Below are positions 43,867 through 52,998 of a stretch of 64,000 bases of DNA, piece by piece. Within the stretch, counting starts at the first letter, position 1, and every line of letters begins with the position of its first letter. Source of the DNA: an uncultured Sinobacteraceae bacterium (GTDB lineage Bacteria; Pseudomonadota; Gammaproteobacteria; Steroidobacterales; Steroidobacteraceae); assembly GCA_937902995.1 (NCBI GenBank), contig CALEKY010000094.1, positions 164,447 to 228,446 on the forward strand, given 5' to 3'. Under the pieces are notes generated by a model that saw only the letters and a list, made by a program, of their open reading frames with translations, was not told where the DNA came from and made no database searches. The position numbers and the translations under genes were made by a program.

Positions 43867-44367
43867 TTACTGCATGACGAACGACGTGAAGTACAACTGC
43901 TCGACCTTGCTGCCGTCGCCGCCTTCGGAATCGACGATGTCTTGGACGACGCGCAGCGCATCGGCGCGCAGCTGCTCCTTGCCTTCGCGCGTGCTGATCG
44001 TCTCGTAACGCTGATTGGCAAACAGCAGAATGAGATCGTTGCGGATGATCGGGTCGACCTTCTTGATGAGATCGACCGTCTGCTCGTCGCGTGCCATCAC
44101 TTCGACGGTGACCTGCAGGAAACGCACGAGACTCCGCGCTTCGAAATTGACCACGAACGGCGGATCGAGCTTGACGAACTGCGCCGGCAGCTTCGTGCCG
44201 CGCCGCTTGTCGACCACCGCCTGATCGGCGCTCGCAACCGGCTTGAGCGCGAAGTACGCGCCAGCGCCGCCCGCGACGAGCGCTGCGAAGACGATAACGA
44301 TCGTTCCCAGAATCGATTTATTCGGCGCCACTGGTGCAACTTCAACGGCATACTGCGAATCGGCCAT
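43867..44367 (-). CDS. fliL: Flagellar stator-associated protein FliL
   Basis: 166 residues: single membrane helix (ILGTIVIVFAALVAGGAGAYFAL) and periplasmic stomatin-like domain (VNFEARSLVRFLQVTVEVMAR). The ATG has GAGGA nine bases upstream; it is the first gene after the sigma-54 promoter at 44405. Confidence 0.92.
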   Translation of the reverse strand: MADSQYAVEVAPVAPNKSILGTIVIVFAALVAGGAGAYFALKPVASADQAVVDKRRGTKLPAQFVKLDPPFVVNFEARSLVRFLQVTVEVMARDEQTVDLIKKVDPIIRNDLILLFANQRYETISTREGKEQLRADALRVVQDIVDSEGGDGSKVEQLYFTSFVMQ

Positions 44368-44404
44368 CGACAACAATCCTCAACGGTTTCTCGCTGCCCT
44401 CATC

Positions 44405-44421
44405 TAGCAAGGCACATGCCA
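44405..44421 (-). promoter_or_regulatory. Sigma-54 promoter for the fliL-M-N-O-P-Q-R-flhB operon
   Basis: The minus strand reads TGGCATGTGCCTTGCTA: GG and GC exactly ten bases apart, matching TGGCACG-N4-TTGCA. It is about 38 bases upstream of the fliL ATG, leaving a short leader with a GAGGA ribosome site. It is the clearest sigma-54 site in the window. Confidence 0.85.
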
Positions 44422-44578
44422 CGCGCGGCTCGACGCGCGTAAGCTGCTATTGCGCAAGGAGAAATCGAAAAATCGACAGTGTGATTTGCCGCACACAAGA
44501 TCGGACGCGACAGAAAGTTGGCGCGGAGAGTGTGAATCGGAGCACGCTTCGGCGCGGAACGCGAGAGACGCTTAACTC

Positions 44579-44843
44579 AAGGGCTCGGGGCTCGGGGCTA
44601 GGCCGACAAGACACGGCAAGCAGACGATCTTCGAACCGCTAGAAGAGATACGCGAATCGATTGGATCGCCGCTTGGCGAGGCAATGGTTGCCGCATCCTT
44701 GACGCACGCGGGATTCGTGCATCGGGGAGCAAGTCAAGAACGGAGATGATCGAGGTGCGTGTAACGGATTCGGGAGACTTGAAGGGGATCGAAACCTCGC
44801 GCGAAACCTATCCGGGCCCCAAACCCTACGCCCCGAGCCCTTC
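44579..44843. repeat. Heptamer-repeat element 12 in the fliK-fliL gap
   Basis: Left arm 44579-44603 (GGGCTCG units) and right arm 44812-44843 (GGGCCCCAAACCCTACGCCCCGAGCCC) bracket about 210 bases with no gene seen. The right arm touches the fliK stop codon. Confidence 0.72.
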
Positions 44844-45758
44844 CTAGACGTACATATCCACCAGCCCCACCCGCATTGGCACGAGCCTGTTTTCGATCTC
44901 TGGTGCACCGGCTTCTACGCCGGACACTCGCGGGACAGGCCAAATCGGCTGTCGCTGTTTCGGCGCCTCGTGAAAGACACCGGCGTCGGCGAGCGACATG
45001 CCCTGCGCTTCGAACAATTCCCGAAGCCGCGGCAACGCGTGCTCGATCGCGGCGCGCGTATCGGCGTGCGCGGCGCCGAACCAGACGGAGACTTGGTCGT
45101 CGCGCGTCGCAATGCGGATTTCGAGCGGTCCCAGGTGTTCCGGCGACAAGCGCAGCGAGGCGCTGTGCTGGCCGCGTTCCGTCATCAGCATGATGCGCGT
45201 GCCGAGCTCGTCGGCCCACGCTTGCGTCCCGACCGGCGAATGCAATCCGCGCTGATGAGTCGCCGTTTCGTGAACAGGCACACGATTCGAGGATGGCTCG
45301 GCCGGCGTCACAGCCGCTGCGCTCTCGACCGGCAGCGGCTCGAACGTCGACTTTTCGTCGCCTGCGGCCATAACGCTCGCGAGCGTTTGCGCCGAATCGC
45401 GCACGGCGTTCTCGGCACGACGCGACAAACCCAGCATTGCCAGCGGATCGTCGCCGTCGCTCGCAAACTGCGTCGTCCGTTCGGAAGCCGCATCGGCCGT
45501 GAGCGGCAACGGGAACGGCATCGCAGCCAACATCGCCGCTTCATCGTCGCCCGGCTCTTCCTGTGCGTCGCCCTGCATTTCCGCCGCGACGGGCGTTGCG
45601 CCCGACGTTGCAGCAAGGCTCGCACCCACCATCTGGGCTAGCGCCAACAAGAAGTCGCTTGCCGGCACCGCTGCACCGGCTCCGGCATCACCAACGGATG
45701 GAGCGGTCGCCCATTGCGTGCTCGACGACGGAGCTGCGCCGGCTTGTGTCATGTTCAT
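44844..45758 (-). CDS. fliK: Flagellar hook-length control protein FliK
   Basis: 304 residues. The N-terminal two-thirds is low-complexity; the C-terminal Flg_hook domain has LRLSPEHLGPLEIRI and ALPRLRELFEAQGMSLADAGV. It is shorter than many FliK proteins (about 400), which would imply a short ruler. It overlaps the fliJ start by four bases. Confidence 0.9.
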   Translation of the reverse strand: MNMTQAGAAPSSSTQWATAPSVGDAGAGAAVPASDFLLALAQMVGASLAATSGATPVAAEMQGDAQEEPGDDEAAMLAAMPFPLPLTADAASERTTQFASDGDDPLAMLGLSRRAENAVRDSAQTLASVMAAGDEKSTFEPLPVESAAAVTPAEPSSNRVPVHETATHQRGLHSPVGTQAWADELGTRIMLMTERGQHSASLRLSPEHLGPLEIRIATRDDQVSVWFGAAHADTRAAIEHALPRLRELFEAQGMSLADAGVFHEAPKQRQPIWPVPRVSGVEAGAPEIENRLVPMRVGLVDMYV

Positions 45759-46198
45759 AGATCGATTTTCCGTATGCGTTGTGCGCGCTCATCGATTTCG
45801 CGCTGCTCGCGCAGATCGGCGGCTCGACGCTCTTCGATCTGCCATCGTTCGACGAGATTGCCGACCGCTTCCGCGCGCTGCGCCGCAGTCCGCCAGCGCT
45901 CACGTTCCGCGTCGCGTTCGATGCGCATGCGCTGGACGACGGCCTGCTGCTGGCGAATCGCTTCGCTGAGCCGCGCGAGAAACGCCTGATAGTCGCGCAG
46001 CTCGGCAACTCCCATGCCGCCCGCCACGCGCGTCGTGAATTGCTGTTCGTACTCGCTGCGATACCGTGTGAGCTCGAGCAACTTGTCGTCCGCCTCGGCC
46101 AAGCGGCGCTCGATGGCGGCGAGGTTTTGCGCCAAGCGCCGTTCGACGTTGTCGACGACTTGTTGGACGGGCGCCAGACGTTGGCTGCGCGGCGGCAT
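45755..46198 (-). CDS. fliJ: Flagellar export chaperone FliJ
   Basis: 147 residues, almost wholly coiled coil (VEDNVERRLAQNLAAIERRLAEADDKLLELT), with the FliJ pattern of basic N-terminus. It follows fliI and overlaps fliK; it binds FliI/FlhA in the export ATPase complex. Confidence 0.85.
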   Translation of the reverse strand: MPPRSQRLAPVQQVVDNVERRLAQNLAAIERRLAEADDKLLELTRYRSEYEQQFTTRVAGGMGVAELRDYQAFLARLSEAIRQQQAVVQRMRIERDAERERWRTAAQRAEAVGNLVERWQIEERRAADLREQREIDERAQRIRKIDL

Positions 46199-46202
46199 GG
46201 GC

Positions 46203-47546
46203 TCAGACCTCCTGCGTCACTTCGCGCAACTGCGCCAGGCTCGTCGCGTAATCGACGCGCTCGTGCATGTCCTGTTGCAGGAAGCGCTGCAGATTCGGCC
46301 AAGCTGCAATTGCGGCATCGACGCGCGGATCGCTGCCTCTCTGATATGCGCCGATCGCAATGAGATCGCGGTTCTGCGTGTACATCGAGAGCGTTTGGCG
46401 GAAACGCCGCGCCATCTCGGCATGCTCCTTGGGCACGATGTCGTGCATCGCGCGACTGATCGACGCCTCGACGTCGATGGCCGGAAAGTGGCCCGACTCG
46501 GCAATGCGGCGCGACAAGACGACGTGACCGTCGAGGATCGCGCGTGCGGCGTCGGCGATGGGATCCTGCTGGTCGTCGCCCTCGGCCAGAACGGTATAGA
46601 AGGCCGTAATCGAACCGCGGCCCTTGGCGCCGTTGCCGGCTCGCTCGACGAGCGCGGGCAGCCGTGCGAATACCGAAGGCGGATAACCTTTCGTCGCCGG
46701 CGCCTCGCCGATCGCCAAACCGATTTCGCGCTGCGCCTGCGCCACGCGCGTCAACGAATCCATGAGCAACAGCACGCTCTTGCCCTGCTCGCGGAAATAC
46801 TCGGCGATTGCCGTTGCGCGCCAGGCGCCGTGCAAGCGCATCAAGGGCGGATTGTCCGCCGGCGTGGCCACGACGACTGCGCGCCGCCGGCCTTCCGGTC
46901 CCAAGATCCGTTCGATGAATTCCTTCACTTCGCGGCCGCGTTCGCCGATCAGGCCGACGACGATCACATCGGCGCTCGTGTAACGCGCCATCATGCCGAG
47001 CAGCACGCTCTTGCCGACGCCGCTGCCGGCGAACAGACCGATACGCTGCCCACGTCCGACCGTGAGCAGCGCATTGATTGCACGCACACCGACATCGAGC
47101 GGCTCGCTGATCGGCTGCCGTGCGAGCGGATTGATCGGCGCGCCGGTCAGCCGTACCCGATCTTCGCAATCGAGCGGACCCAAACCGTCGAGCGGCTGCC
47201 CCGCACCGTCGATCACGCGGCCGAGCAGTTGCTCGCCGACTTGCACGGTGCCGGCGCCGACGCGCGGAATCACGCGCGCATTCGGCTTCAGGCCGTGCAG
47301 ATCGCCGGTCGGCATGAGGAATAATCGATCGCCGGAAAACCCGACGACCTCGGCTTCTATACGCGAACCGTCGCTGCCGAGCACATCGCAACGATCGCCG
47401 ACGGCGGCTTGGCATCCCGCCGCTTCGAGCGTCAAACCCACCATGCGCGTGAGCACGCCCTCGACGGCTGGCGGCGGGACGTGCGCAACGCGCTTGGTCG
47501 CCTCGGCGAGACGTTGTGCCCAACCTGCAGCTAGTTGCATCTGCAT
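46203..47546 (-). CDS. fliI: Flagellum-specific ATPase FliI
   Basis: 447 residues: Walker A GLFAGSGVGKSVLLG, PYTSADVIVVGLIGERGREVKEFIE, Walker B SVLLLMDSLTRVAQAQREIGLAIGEAPATKGYPPSVFA in pieces, and DIEASISR-type region (VEASISRAMHDIV). Hexameric ATPase powering export. The first ATG at 47546 or the third codon ATG are equally plausible. Confidence 0.95.
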   Translation of the reverse strand: MQMQLAAGWAQRLAEATKRVAHVPPPAVEGVLTRMVGLTLEAAGCQAAVGDRCDVLGSDGSRIEAEVVGFSGDRLFLMPTGDLHGLKPNARVIPRVGAGTVQVGEQLLGRVIDGAGQPLDGLGPLDCEDRVRLTGAPINPLARQPISEPLDVGVRAINALLTVGRGQRIGLFAGSGVGKSVLLGMMARYTSADVIVVGLIGERGREVKEFIERILGPEGRRRAVVVATPADNPPLMRLHGAWRATAIAEYFREQGKSVLLLMDSLTRVAQAQREIGLAIGEAPATKGYPPSVFARLPALVERAGNGAKGRGSITAFYTVLAEGDDQQDPIADAARAILDGHVVLSRRIAESGHFPAIDVEASISRAMHDIVPKEHAEMARRFRQTLSMYTQNRDLIAIGAYQRGSDPRVDAAIAAWPNLQRFLQQDMHERVDYATSLAQLREVTQEV

Positions 47547-47580
47547 TCGGACACCGCTTGGGCGTGCTCGTTGCGCTCGC

Positions 47581-48222
47581 TCATTCTCTGACCTCGGCTC
47601 GTTCGTCGCCGAGGATGGCGGCGATGACTTCGTTCATGCGTTTCTCGACACGCGCATCGATCAGTGCGGTGTCAGTCGTGACTTTGCAGCCGCCGCGGCT
47701 CATGACCGGATCTTCGACGATCGACCATGCACGGTCCGAAGTCGTCTCGGCCAATCGCTCCCGCACGACTGCCGCATCCTCGGGATGCAAGTGCACTCGC
47801 ACGTCGCGTGCTGCCGCAGGCAGGAGCGCCACCGTCTCGCGAATGATGGCAATGACTTGCGTAGGATCGGTCTTCAATTCGCGGCGCACGACTTGCTTGG
47901 CGATTGCAATCGCCAGCGACAAGAGCTGCTGCTCGACTTCCTCATTCATTTCCTCGAGCGGCCGCGCGAGCGTGCTCAAGATGCTGTCGAAGTTCGCGAT
48001 CCGCGCGTGCAGTTGCTGCAACACTTTGTCGGCTTCCACGCGCGCTTCCGCGCGTCCCGCAGCAAGCCCTTCCTCGCGCCCCCGTGCATACGCTTCCTCG
48101 TAAGCGCGCCGCTCGACTTCCTCGATCTCCGCGACCGTCTTGCCCGCACGACGCGCCTGAATCGGCGTGCCGTTGACGAGCGGCAGGTCCCAGCGGACGA
48201 CTTCTTGCTCTAGAGCGCTCAT
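47581..48222 (-). CDS. fliH: Flagellar assembly protein FliH
   Basis: 213 residues: negative regulator of FliI. N-terminus MSALEQEVVRWDLPLV, then a central helix rich in AEARVEADKVLQQL and a C-terminal domain (QVVRRELKTDPTQVIAIIRETVALLP). The nearer ATG (48222) is chosen over a GTG two codons upstream. Confidence 0.9.
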   Translation of the reverse strand: MSALEQEVVRWDLPLVNGTPIQARRAGKTVAEIEEVERRAYEEAYARGREEGLAAGRAEARVEADKVLQQLHARIANFDSILSTLARPLEEMNEEVEQQLLSLAIAIAKQVVRRELKTDPTQVIAIIRETVALLPAAARDVRVHLHPEDAAVVRERLAETTSDRAWSIVEDPVMSRGGCKVTTDTALIDARVEKRMNEVIAAILGDERAEVRE

Positions 48223-48333
48223 CGGCACGCTCCGCGCGGCAGCAGACTACACGCAACGGGCAACGGCCAAGATCCGTGTGCGAACCATGAAATTCGCGCC
48301 GTGCAGGCGCCTGACGCGCGCATCGCTTCCTCG

Positions 48334-48391
48334 ACTCGCCTGCCGACCGTCGCCCGCAGCTCGTCGCCTATAGCCCGTCGCCTGTAGCCTC
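48334..48391. repeat. Heptamer-repeat arm in the fliG-fliH gap
   Basis: ACTCGCCTGCCGACCGTCGCCC to CGTCGCCTGTAGCCTCTGACC: GTCGCCT-type units at 48334-48391, without a clear matching left arm (48252-48268 has weak GCAACGG units). Confidence 0.55.
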
Positions 48392-48397
48392 TGACCG

Positions 48398-49414
48398 TCA
48401 TACGTACGCCTCGCCCTTTCCGCCGAGCGCGATCGTGCCTTGCTCGGCCATCTTGCGAACGATGGCGAGAATCTCCTTCTGCGCAGCTTCGACTTCCGAC
48501 AAACGCACTGGGCCGAGCGCTTCCAAATCGTCCTTGAGCATTTCCGCGGCGCGTTGCGACATGTTCTTGAAGATCTTGACCCTGAGCGCTTCGTCGGCCC
48601 CCTTGAGCGCCACGAGAAGACGCTCGCTGGGAATGGCGCGCAGGATTTCCTGAATGCTGCGATCGTCGACCTGAATGAGATCGGAGAACACGAACATGAG
48701 ATCCTGAATTTTCGTGCCCAGTTGCTCGTCGACCTTCTTGATGTGCTCGATCAGCACGGACTCCTGGCTCGCGTCCATGAAGTTCAGGATGTTCGAGGCG
48801 GTCTTGATGCCGCCGATGATCGAAGTCTTCAGGGCGCCTTTCTTGCCCGAGAACGTCTTTTCGATCACATCGTCGAGCTCGTGCAAGGCATGCGGCTGAA
48901 TGCCGTCCAGCGTCGCGATACGAATGATGACATCGGCGCGCAGCCACTCGGGAAATTGCGCGAGCACATCTGCCGACTGATCCGGATCGAGATAAGCGAG
49001 CACGATCGCAATGATCTGCGGATGCTCCTGGCGAATGAGTTCCGCAACCGCTCTGGCATCCATCCACTTCAGCGACTCGAGTCCTTTGCTCGTACGGCCG
49101 AACAGTATCCTGTCGATCAAACCCGCGGCCTTTTCTTCGCCGAGCGCGCTGATCAGCACCTTGCGCAAGTAATCGTCGACGCCGACGCCGAGCGAAGTCT
49201 GATTCTCGACCGTCGTCGTGAACTCTTGCAGAACCTCCGTCACTTCTTGACGCGAGACGTTCTGCAGCTGCGTCATTGCTGCGCCGATGCGCTGCACGTC
49301 CTTGGCCCCCATGTGCTTCATGACCTCGGCGGCTTCCTGTTCGCCGAGCGACAACAACAGGATGGCGGCACGCTCGGTGCCGCTGCGATTTTCGGCTTTT
49401 CGTTGAGCAGTCAT
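48398..49414 (-). CDS. fliG: Flagellar motor switch protein FliG
   Basis: 338 residues. The EHPQ motif (IRQEHPQIIAIVLAYLDPDQSADVL), the N-terminal FliF-binding domain and the C-terminal torque helix region (VRLSEVEAAQKEILAIVRKMAEQGTI) are present. The ATG start is at 49414. Confidence 0.96.
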   Translation of the reverse strand: MTAQRKAENRSGTERAAILLLSLGEQEAAEVMKHMGAKDVQRIGAAMTQLQNVSRQEVTEVLQEFTTTVENQTSLGVGVDDYLRKVLISALGEEKAAGLIDRILFGRTSKGLESLKWMDARAVAELIRQEHPQIIAIVLAYLDPDQSADVLAQFPEWLRADVIIRIATLDGIQPHALHELDDVIEKTFSGKKGALKTSIIGGIKTASNILNFMDASQESVLIEHIKKVDEQLGTKIQDLMFVFSDLIQVDDRSIQEILRAIPSERLLVALKGADEALRVKIFKNMSQRAAEMLKDDLEALGPVRLSEVEAAQKEILAIVRKMAEQGTIALGGKGEAYV

Positions 49415-49485
49415 GATCGCTTCGCGATGGCTACAGGTAACAGCAGGAGCGGCTCGCTGCCCGCTCCGAACTGTCGTCTGTCGCC

Positions 49486-51102
49486 TTACTCATCGTTTCC
49501 AACCCAAGACTTCACCACTTGAGCAACGCGGCCCGGATCCTGCGCCACGAGCGAACGCGCTTGCTCAAGCTGCGTTTCGTAATCGAGCGGTCTCGCCTGG
49601 CCTGACGAATCATCCGTCGCCGCTTGTGCAGACGTGTTGTCCGGCAACGCGGGCAGATTGACCGGGCGCGGCGGATCGATCAGCGCACGGATCAGCGGTC
49701 GCACTATCACGAACACGACCGCGAGCAGCGCGATCAAGCCGGCAATGAGCTTGGCGATGTCGCGCACGAGCGGCCGTTCCCACAAAGGAATTTTTTCGGG
49801 CGTGACGTCGGGCTCGACTTCGCCCTTGAACGATGCGTTCACGACGTTGACGCTGTCGCCGCGCGCGGCATCGAAGCCGACGGCGTCCTTCACCAAGCGC
49901 GTGATGTTCTCGATCTGCTCGGCCGACAAAGGCGTCTCGACGACATTGCCTTCCTCGTCGACCGTGCGCAGATTGTCGACGAGCACGGCCACAGTGAGAC
50001 GCTTGAGCCGGCCCGCCGGCATCTTCGTGTACGCAACCGTGCGATCGATTTCGTAGTTGCGCGTCGATTGGCGAGACGTACTGTCCGGACCTGCTGTGAC
50101 TTGCGCGGCAATCGCATCGTCAGCTGCGCTTGCACCCGGCGGCAGAGCAACGCCCGGCTGCGGCGGTTGATTCGTGAGCGCACCCGGCACGCCGTGCGGC
50201 CCGAGACCGGTACGGCTCGTTTCTTCCGCCAGTTGTTCGCTGCGAACGACTTGGCTTTCCGGACGATACTGCTCGCGCGCTTCTTCGGTCGTCGACAGCT
50301 CGACATCCGCGACGACCTGCGCACGCACACGGCCTGAACCGACGAGCGGCGTCAGGAGCTGCTCGATGCGCGCGGTGTAGCGCTCTTCCATGTTGCGCGC
50401 AATCTCCAGTTGTCGTTCGCGCGCTGCGAATTCGTCGTCGCCTTGCGGCGCCGACAGGAGCCGACCTTTCTGATCGACGATCGTGACTTGGCTCGCCTCG
50501 AGCTCTGGAATGCTCGATGCGACCAAATTGGTGATTGCCGTCACCTGCTCCGACTCGAGCCGTCGGCCGGGCTTCAATTGCACGAACACCGATGCGCTCG
50601 GCGGACGGCGGTCGCGAATGAATGCGGATTGGCGCGGCAACGCGAGATGAACGCGGGCACCTTCGACTGGCTGCAAGTTGGAGATCGTGCGGGCAAGCTC
50701 CGTTTCGAGCGCATGCTGATAGCGCGCGCTTTCCATGAACTGACTGACGCCGAAACCGGGCTCCTTCGCTAGCACGGCAAAACCGCCGTCGCCTTCCGGC
50801 AGCCCCTGACCGGCCAACTGCAGACGCGCATCGTGCACGCGCTCGGCAGGCACCATGATCTGTCCGGTCGTCGAATCGACCTTGTACGGAATGCCGTTCG
50901 ATTCGAGCGCCTGCACGATCTGCGCAGCATCTTTCTGACTCAAGTTCCCGTACAGCAGCGAGTACGTCGGCTCCTTCGTCCACAGCACGATGCCGACACC
51001 CAACGCCACGGCCGCAGCAATGCCCACCAGCATCGCCAGCGGTTTCAAGCTCGGCGGAATCAACGCCGCCGGATTCGGCAAAGCAGGCGCTTCGGCGCTC
51101 AT
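49486..51102 (-). CDS. fliF: Flagellar MS-ring protein FliF
   Basis: 538 residues: two membrane helices (LAMLVGIAAAVALGVGIVLW and LIAGLIALLAVVFVIVRPL), the ring-building motifs between, YSLLYGNLSQKDAAQIVQALESNGIPYKVD, and the C-terminal FliG-binding tail (RVAQVVKSWVGNDE). It follows fliE. Confidence 0.95.
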   Translation of the reverse strand: MSAEAPALPNPAALIPPSLKPLAMLVGIAAAVALGVGIVLWTKEPTYSLLYGNLSQKDAAQIVQALESNGIPYKVDSTTGQIMVPAERVHDARLQLAGQGLPEGDGGFAVLAKEPGFGVSQFMESARYQHALETELARTISNLQPVEGARVHLALPRQSAFIRDRRPPSASVFVQLKPGRRLESEQVTAITNLVASSIPELEASQVTIVDQKGRLLSAPQGDDEFAARERQLEIARNMEERYTARIEQLLTPLVGSGRVRAQVVADVELSTTEEAREQYRPESQVVRSEQLAEETSRTGLGPHGVPGALTNQPPQPGVALPPGASAADDAIAAQVTAGPDSTSRQSTRNYEIDRTVAYTKMPAGRLKRLTVAVLVDNLRTVDEEGNVVETPLSAEQIENITRLVKDAVGFDAARGDSVNVVNASFKGEVEPDVTPEKIPLWERPLVRDIAKLIAGLIALLAVVFVIVRPLIRALIDPPRPVNLPALPDNTSAQAATDDSSGQARPLDYETQLEQARSLVAQDPGRVAQVVKSWVGNDE

Positions 51103-51115
51103 ACGATCACCTCGC

Positions 51116-51262
51116 GCTCTGGACGCTGGGCTTCGGGCGCCGGCACAAATGTCGCCGCTGCGCGCGCCGCCGTTTGCCTTGCATCAAAATGTATGAAGGT
51201 GCGATTCATATCTGCTGTTCTGTTTCGACCAGAGCCCAGCGCCCAGTACCCAGAGCCCTCCG
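51116..51262. repeat. Heptamer-repeat element 15 (complementary arms)
   Basis: Left arm 51116-51142 (GCTCTGGACGCTGGGC, TTCGGGC) and right arm 51229-51262 (AGAGCCCAGCGCCCAGTACCCAGAGCCC) are complementary over about 85 bases. It fills the fliE-fliF gap and touches the fliE stop. Confidence 0.78.
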
Positions 51263-51613
51263 CTAAATGGGCATATTCATAATCGTCTGATACGCCTCGA
51301 CGAGCTTGTTGCGCACCTCCGTCACGGCGCGGAACGACACGCTCGCTTTTTGCATTTCGAGCATCACCTCGGGCAGCTCGACGCCGGGCACGCCGCGCTC
51401 GAACTGCGCGGCAAGGTGCGCGGCCTTATGCTGAGTCGCATTCACTTGATCCAGTCCTTGCTTCAACACGCTCGCAAACGAGCTCGCCGCCTGCGGCGCA
51501 TCGCTCGCTCCGGCAACTCGCGCAACATCGTTCGCCGGCGCTGAGACGCCCTTGATCTGCGACTGCATTGCGCGGATCTGACTCAACACTGCGTCGATAT
51601 GTGGCGATGACAT
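51263..51613 (-). CDS. fliE: Flagellar hook-basal body protein FliE
   Basis: 116 residues. C-terminal block QKASVSFRAVTEVRNKLVEAYQTIMNMPI is the rod-adaptor signature; N-terminal half helical with glutamine-rich regions. It follows flrC by about 30 bases and starts the fliEFGHIJK run. Confidence 0.92.
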   Translation of the reverse strand: MSSPHIDAVLSQIRAMQSQIKGVSAPANDVARVAGASDAPQAASSFASVLKQGLDQVNATQHKAAHLAAQFERGVPGVELPEVMLEMQKASVSFRAVTEVRNKLVEAYQTIMNMPI

Positions 51614-51643
51614 GCGCGTTCTCCGTTCAACTCTCTATCCCGT

Positions 51644-52801
51644 TCAGTCGATCTGCACGCCGGCCTCGCGCAATCGCGCGAGCTTGTAGCGCAACGTGCG
51701 CGGGCTGATTCCCAAGCGCTTCGCCGCAAGCTGACGATTGCCGTTGTCCGACTTCAGCGCCTCGAGAATCAGATCGCGCTCGCGGGCGGATAGGGAATCC
51801 GCCAGGGCGCTGGGCTCTGGGCGCTGGGCTTTGGAGGAAGCTGCACTCGCTGACGCAGTAAGGAGCGCATCGACCGAGCGCTCGTCGAGATCGCGAGCTG
51901 TCGCGTGAGGATTCCGGCCGGAGCCCGGTGCCCAGAGCCCAGCGGCCCCTTCGACTTGGATATGCTCCGCCTCGATCACCGGCCCATTCGCCAGAATCAG
52001 CGCCCGCTGCATGACGTTGTCGAGCTCGCGCACGTTGCCCGGCCACGTATACGTGAGCAGCACCTGCGCGGCATCGGCGCTCAATGCGGGAATGCGCGCG
52101 CCGGGACGGCAACGCAGCGTCAACAGACGCATGGCCAGCGGCAGCACATCGTCCCGACGTTCCCGCAACGGCACCGTCGACAGCGGGAACACGTTCAATC
52201 GGTAATAGAGGTCCTCGCGGAATCGTCCCGCCGCTACTTCGTTGCGCAGATTGCGGTTCGTCGTCGCCAACACCCGCACATCGAGCGCAACCGGACCGCG
52301 TCCGCCGAGCCGCTCGACTTCTCGCTCCTGCAGGACTCGCAGCAGCTTGGCTTGCAAGCCCAGCGGCATTTCGGTGATCTCGTCGAGCAGCAGCGTGCCG
52401 CCCTGTGCCTGCTCGAACTTGCCCGCATGACTCGTCTGCGCGCCAGTGAACGAACCGCGCTCGTACCCGAACAGCATCGCTTCGAGCATGCTCTCGGGAA
52501 TCGCCGCACAATTCACCGCCACGAAAGGGCCGTCGGCCCGCGGCGAGTTGCGGTGAATGAAACGTGCGAGCACTTCCTTGCCCGTACCCGACTCGCCGGC
52601 GATCAGCACCGTGCAATCGCTCGCTGCGACGCGCCGCGCGAGATCCGCCAGCCGACGCGAGATCTCTGCAACGGCCACCATGTCCTCATCGGGAACGACG
52701 CGAGACTCGGGATGCTGTCCCGAAATCGTTTCGTTGCTCGCCGTGCGATCGTCTTCGATCGCGCGCCGCAGCGACGTCACATTGTTCGCGTACGTGCTCA
52801 T
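51644..52801 (-). CDS. flrC: Sigma-54 activator of the FlrC/FleR class, lacking a receiver domain
   Basis: 385 residues. AAA+ core: GESGTGKEVLAR (Walker A 69-76), GSFTGAQ (residues 116-121; GAFTGA is more usual), DEITEMPLGLQAKLLRVLQ and WPGNVRELDNVMQRAL; Fis-type HTH at the C-terminus (NRQLAAKRLGISPRTLRYKLARLR). The first about 40 residues contain no phospho-receiver. Residues about 285-294 and 323-333 (GLWAPGSGRN, SKAQRPEPSA) are translated heptamer arrays. The start ATG follows a hexamer repeat; an ATG at 52885 is possible but would put a KSKSKSES stretch in front. Confidence 0.9.
   Translation of the reverse strand: MSTYANNVTSLRRAIEDDRTASNETISGQHPESRVVPDEDMVAVAEISRRLADLARRVAASDCTVLIAGESGTGKEVLARFIHRNSPRADGPFVAVNCAAIPESMLEAMLFGYERGSFTGAQTSHAGKFEQAQGGTLLLDEITEMPLGLQAKLLRVLQEREVERLGGRGPVALDVRVLATTNRNLRNEVAAGRFREDLYYRLNVFPLSTVPLRERRDDVLPLAMRLLTLRCRPGARIPALSADAAQVLLTYTWPGNVRELDNVMQRALILANGPVIEAEHIQVEGAAGLWAPGSGRNPHATARDLDERSVDALLTASASAASSKAQRPEPSALADSLSARERDLILEALKSDNGNRQLAAKRLGISPRTLRYKLARLREAGVQID
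51804..51948. repeat. Heptamer-repeat element embedded in flrC coding sequence
   Basis: Left arm 51804-51835 (GGGCGCTGGGCTCTGGGCGC) and right arm 51920-51948 (GAGCCCGGTGCCCAGAGCCCAGC) are complementary and flank about 85 bases. The reading frame is unbroken. Confidence 0.8.
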
Positions 52802-52827
52802 GCTCTCGCTCTTGCTCTTGCTCTTGC
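52802..52827. repeat. Hexanucleotide repeat immediately upstream of flrC
   Basis: On the minus strand, four tandem near-identical units of AAGAGC end next to the ATG (gagagcATG). The period is six, unlike the heptamers. It occupies the ribosome-binding region. Confidence 0.7.
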
Positions 52828-52873
52828 GGTGCTTTCGTTGTCCCGCGTCGGTTTCGTTACCGCCTGCAAGAGG

Positions 52874-52889
52874 AGCAATTTCCATTCCA
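52874..52889 (-). promoter_or_regulatory. Candidate sigma-54 promoter for flrC
   Basis: The minus strand reads TGGAATGGAAATTGCTC: GG-N10-GC spacing is exact, the -12 TTGC is consensus, the -24 is weaker. It is about 72 bases upstream of the flrC ATG and follows fleQ, consistent with FleQ activating flrC. Confidence 0.55.
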
Positions 52890-52998
52890 CCCCGGCAAAC
52901 CTTTGCCGCTCGCAGTCGTTCCTGTGGACGGCGTCACAAGTTCGGCCGGTTCGGCGATATTTCGGCTGTGACGCAGGTCCGCGAGCGGCAAGGCGACG

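Noticed and set aside
45688..47523. 611-codon frame over fliI, fliJ and fliK in another phase
   Set aside because: Crosses three gene boundaries and is Arg/Ser/Ala-rich; each underlying gene has family motifs.
51614..51780. Sigma-54 promoter for fliE within the flrC 3' end
   Set aside because: The best GG-N10-GC spacing (near 51700) has a poor -12 (CCCGC), so it was not listed.
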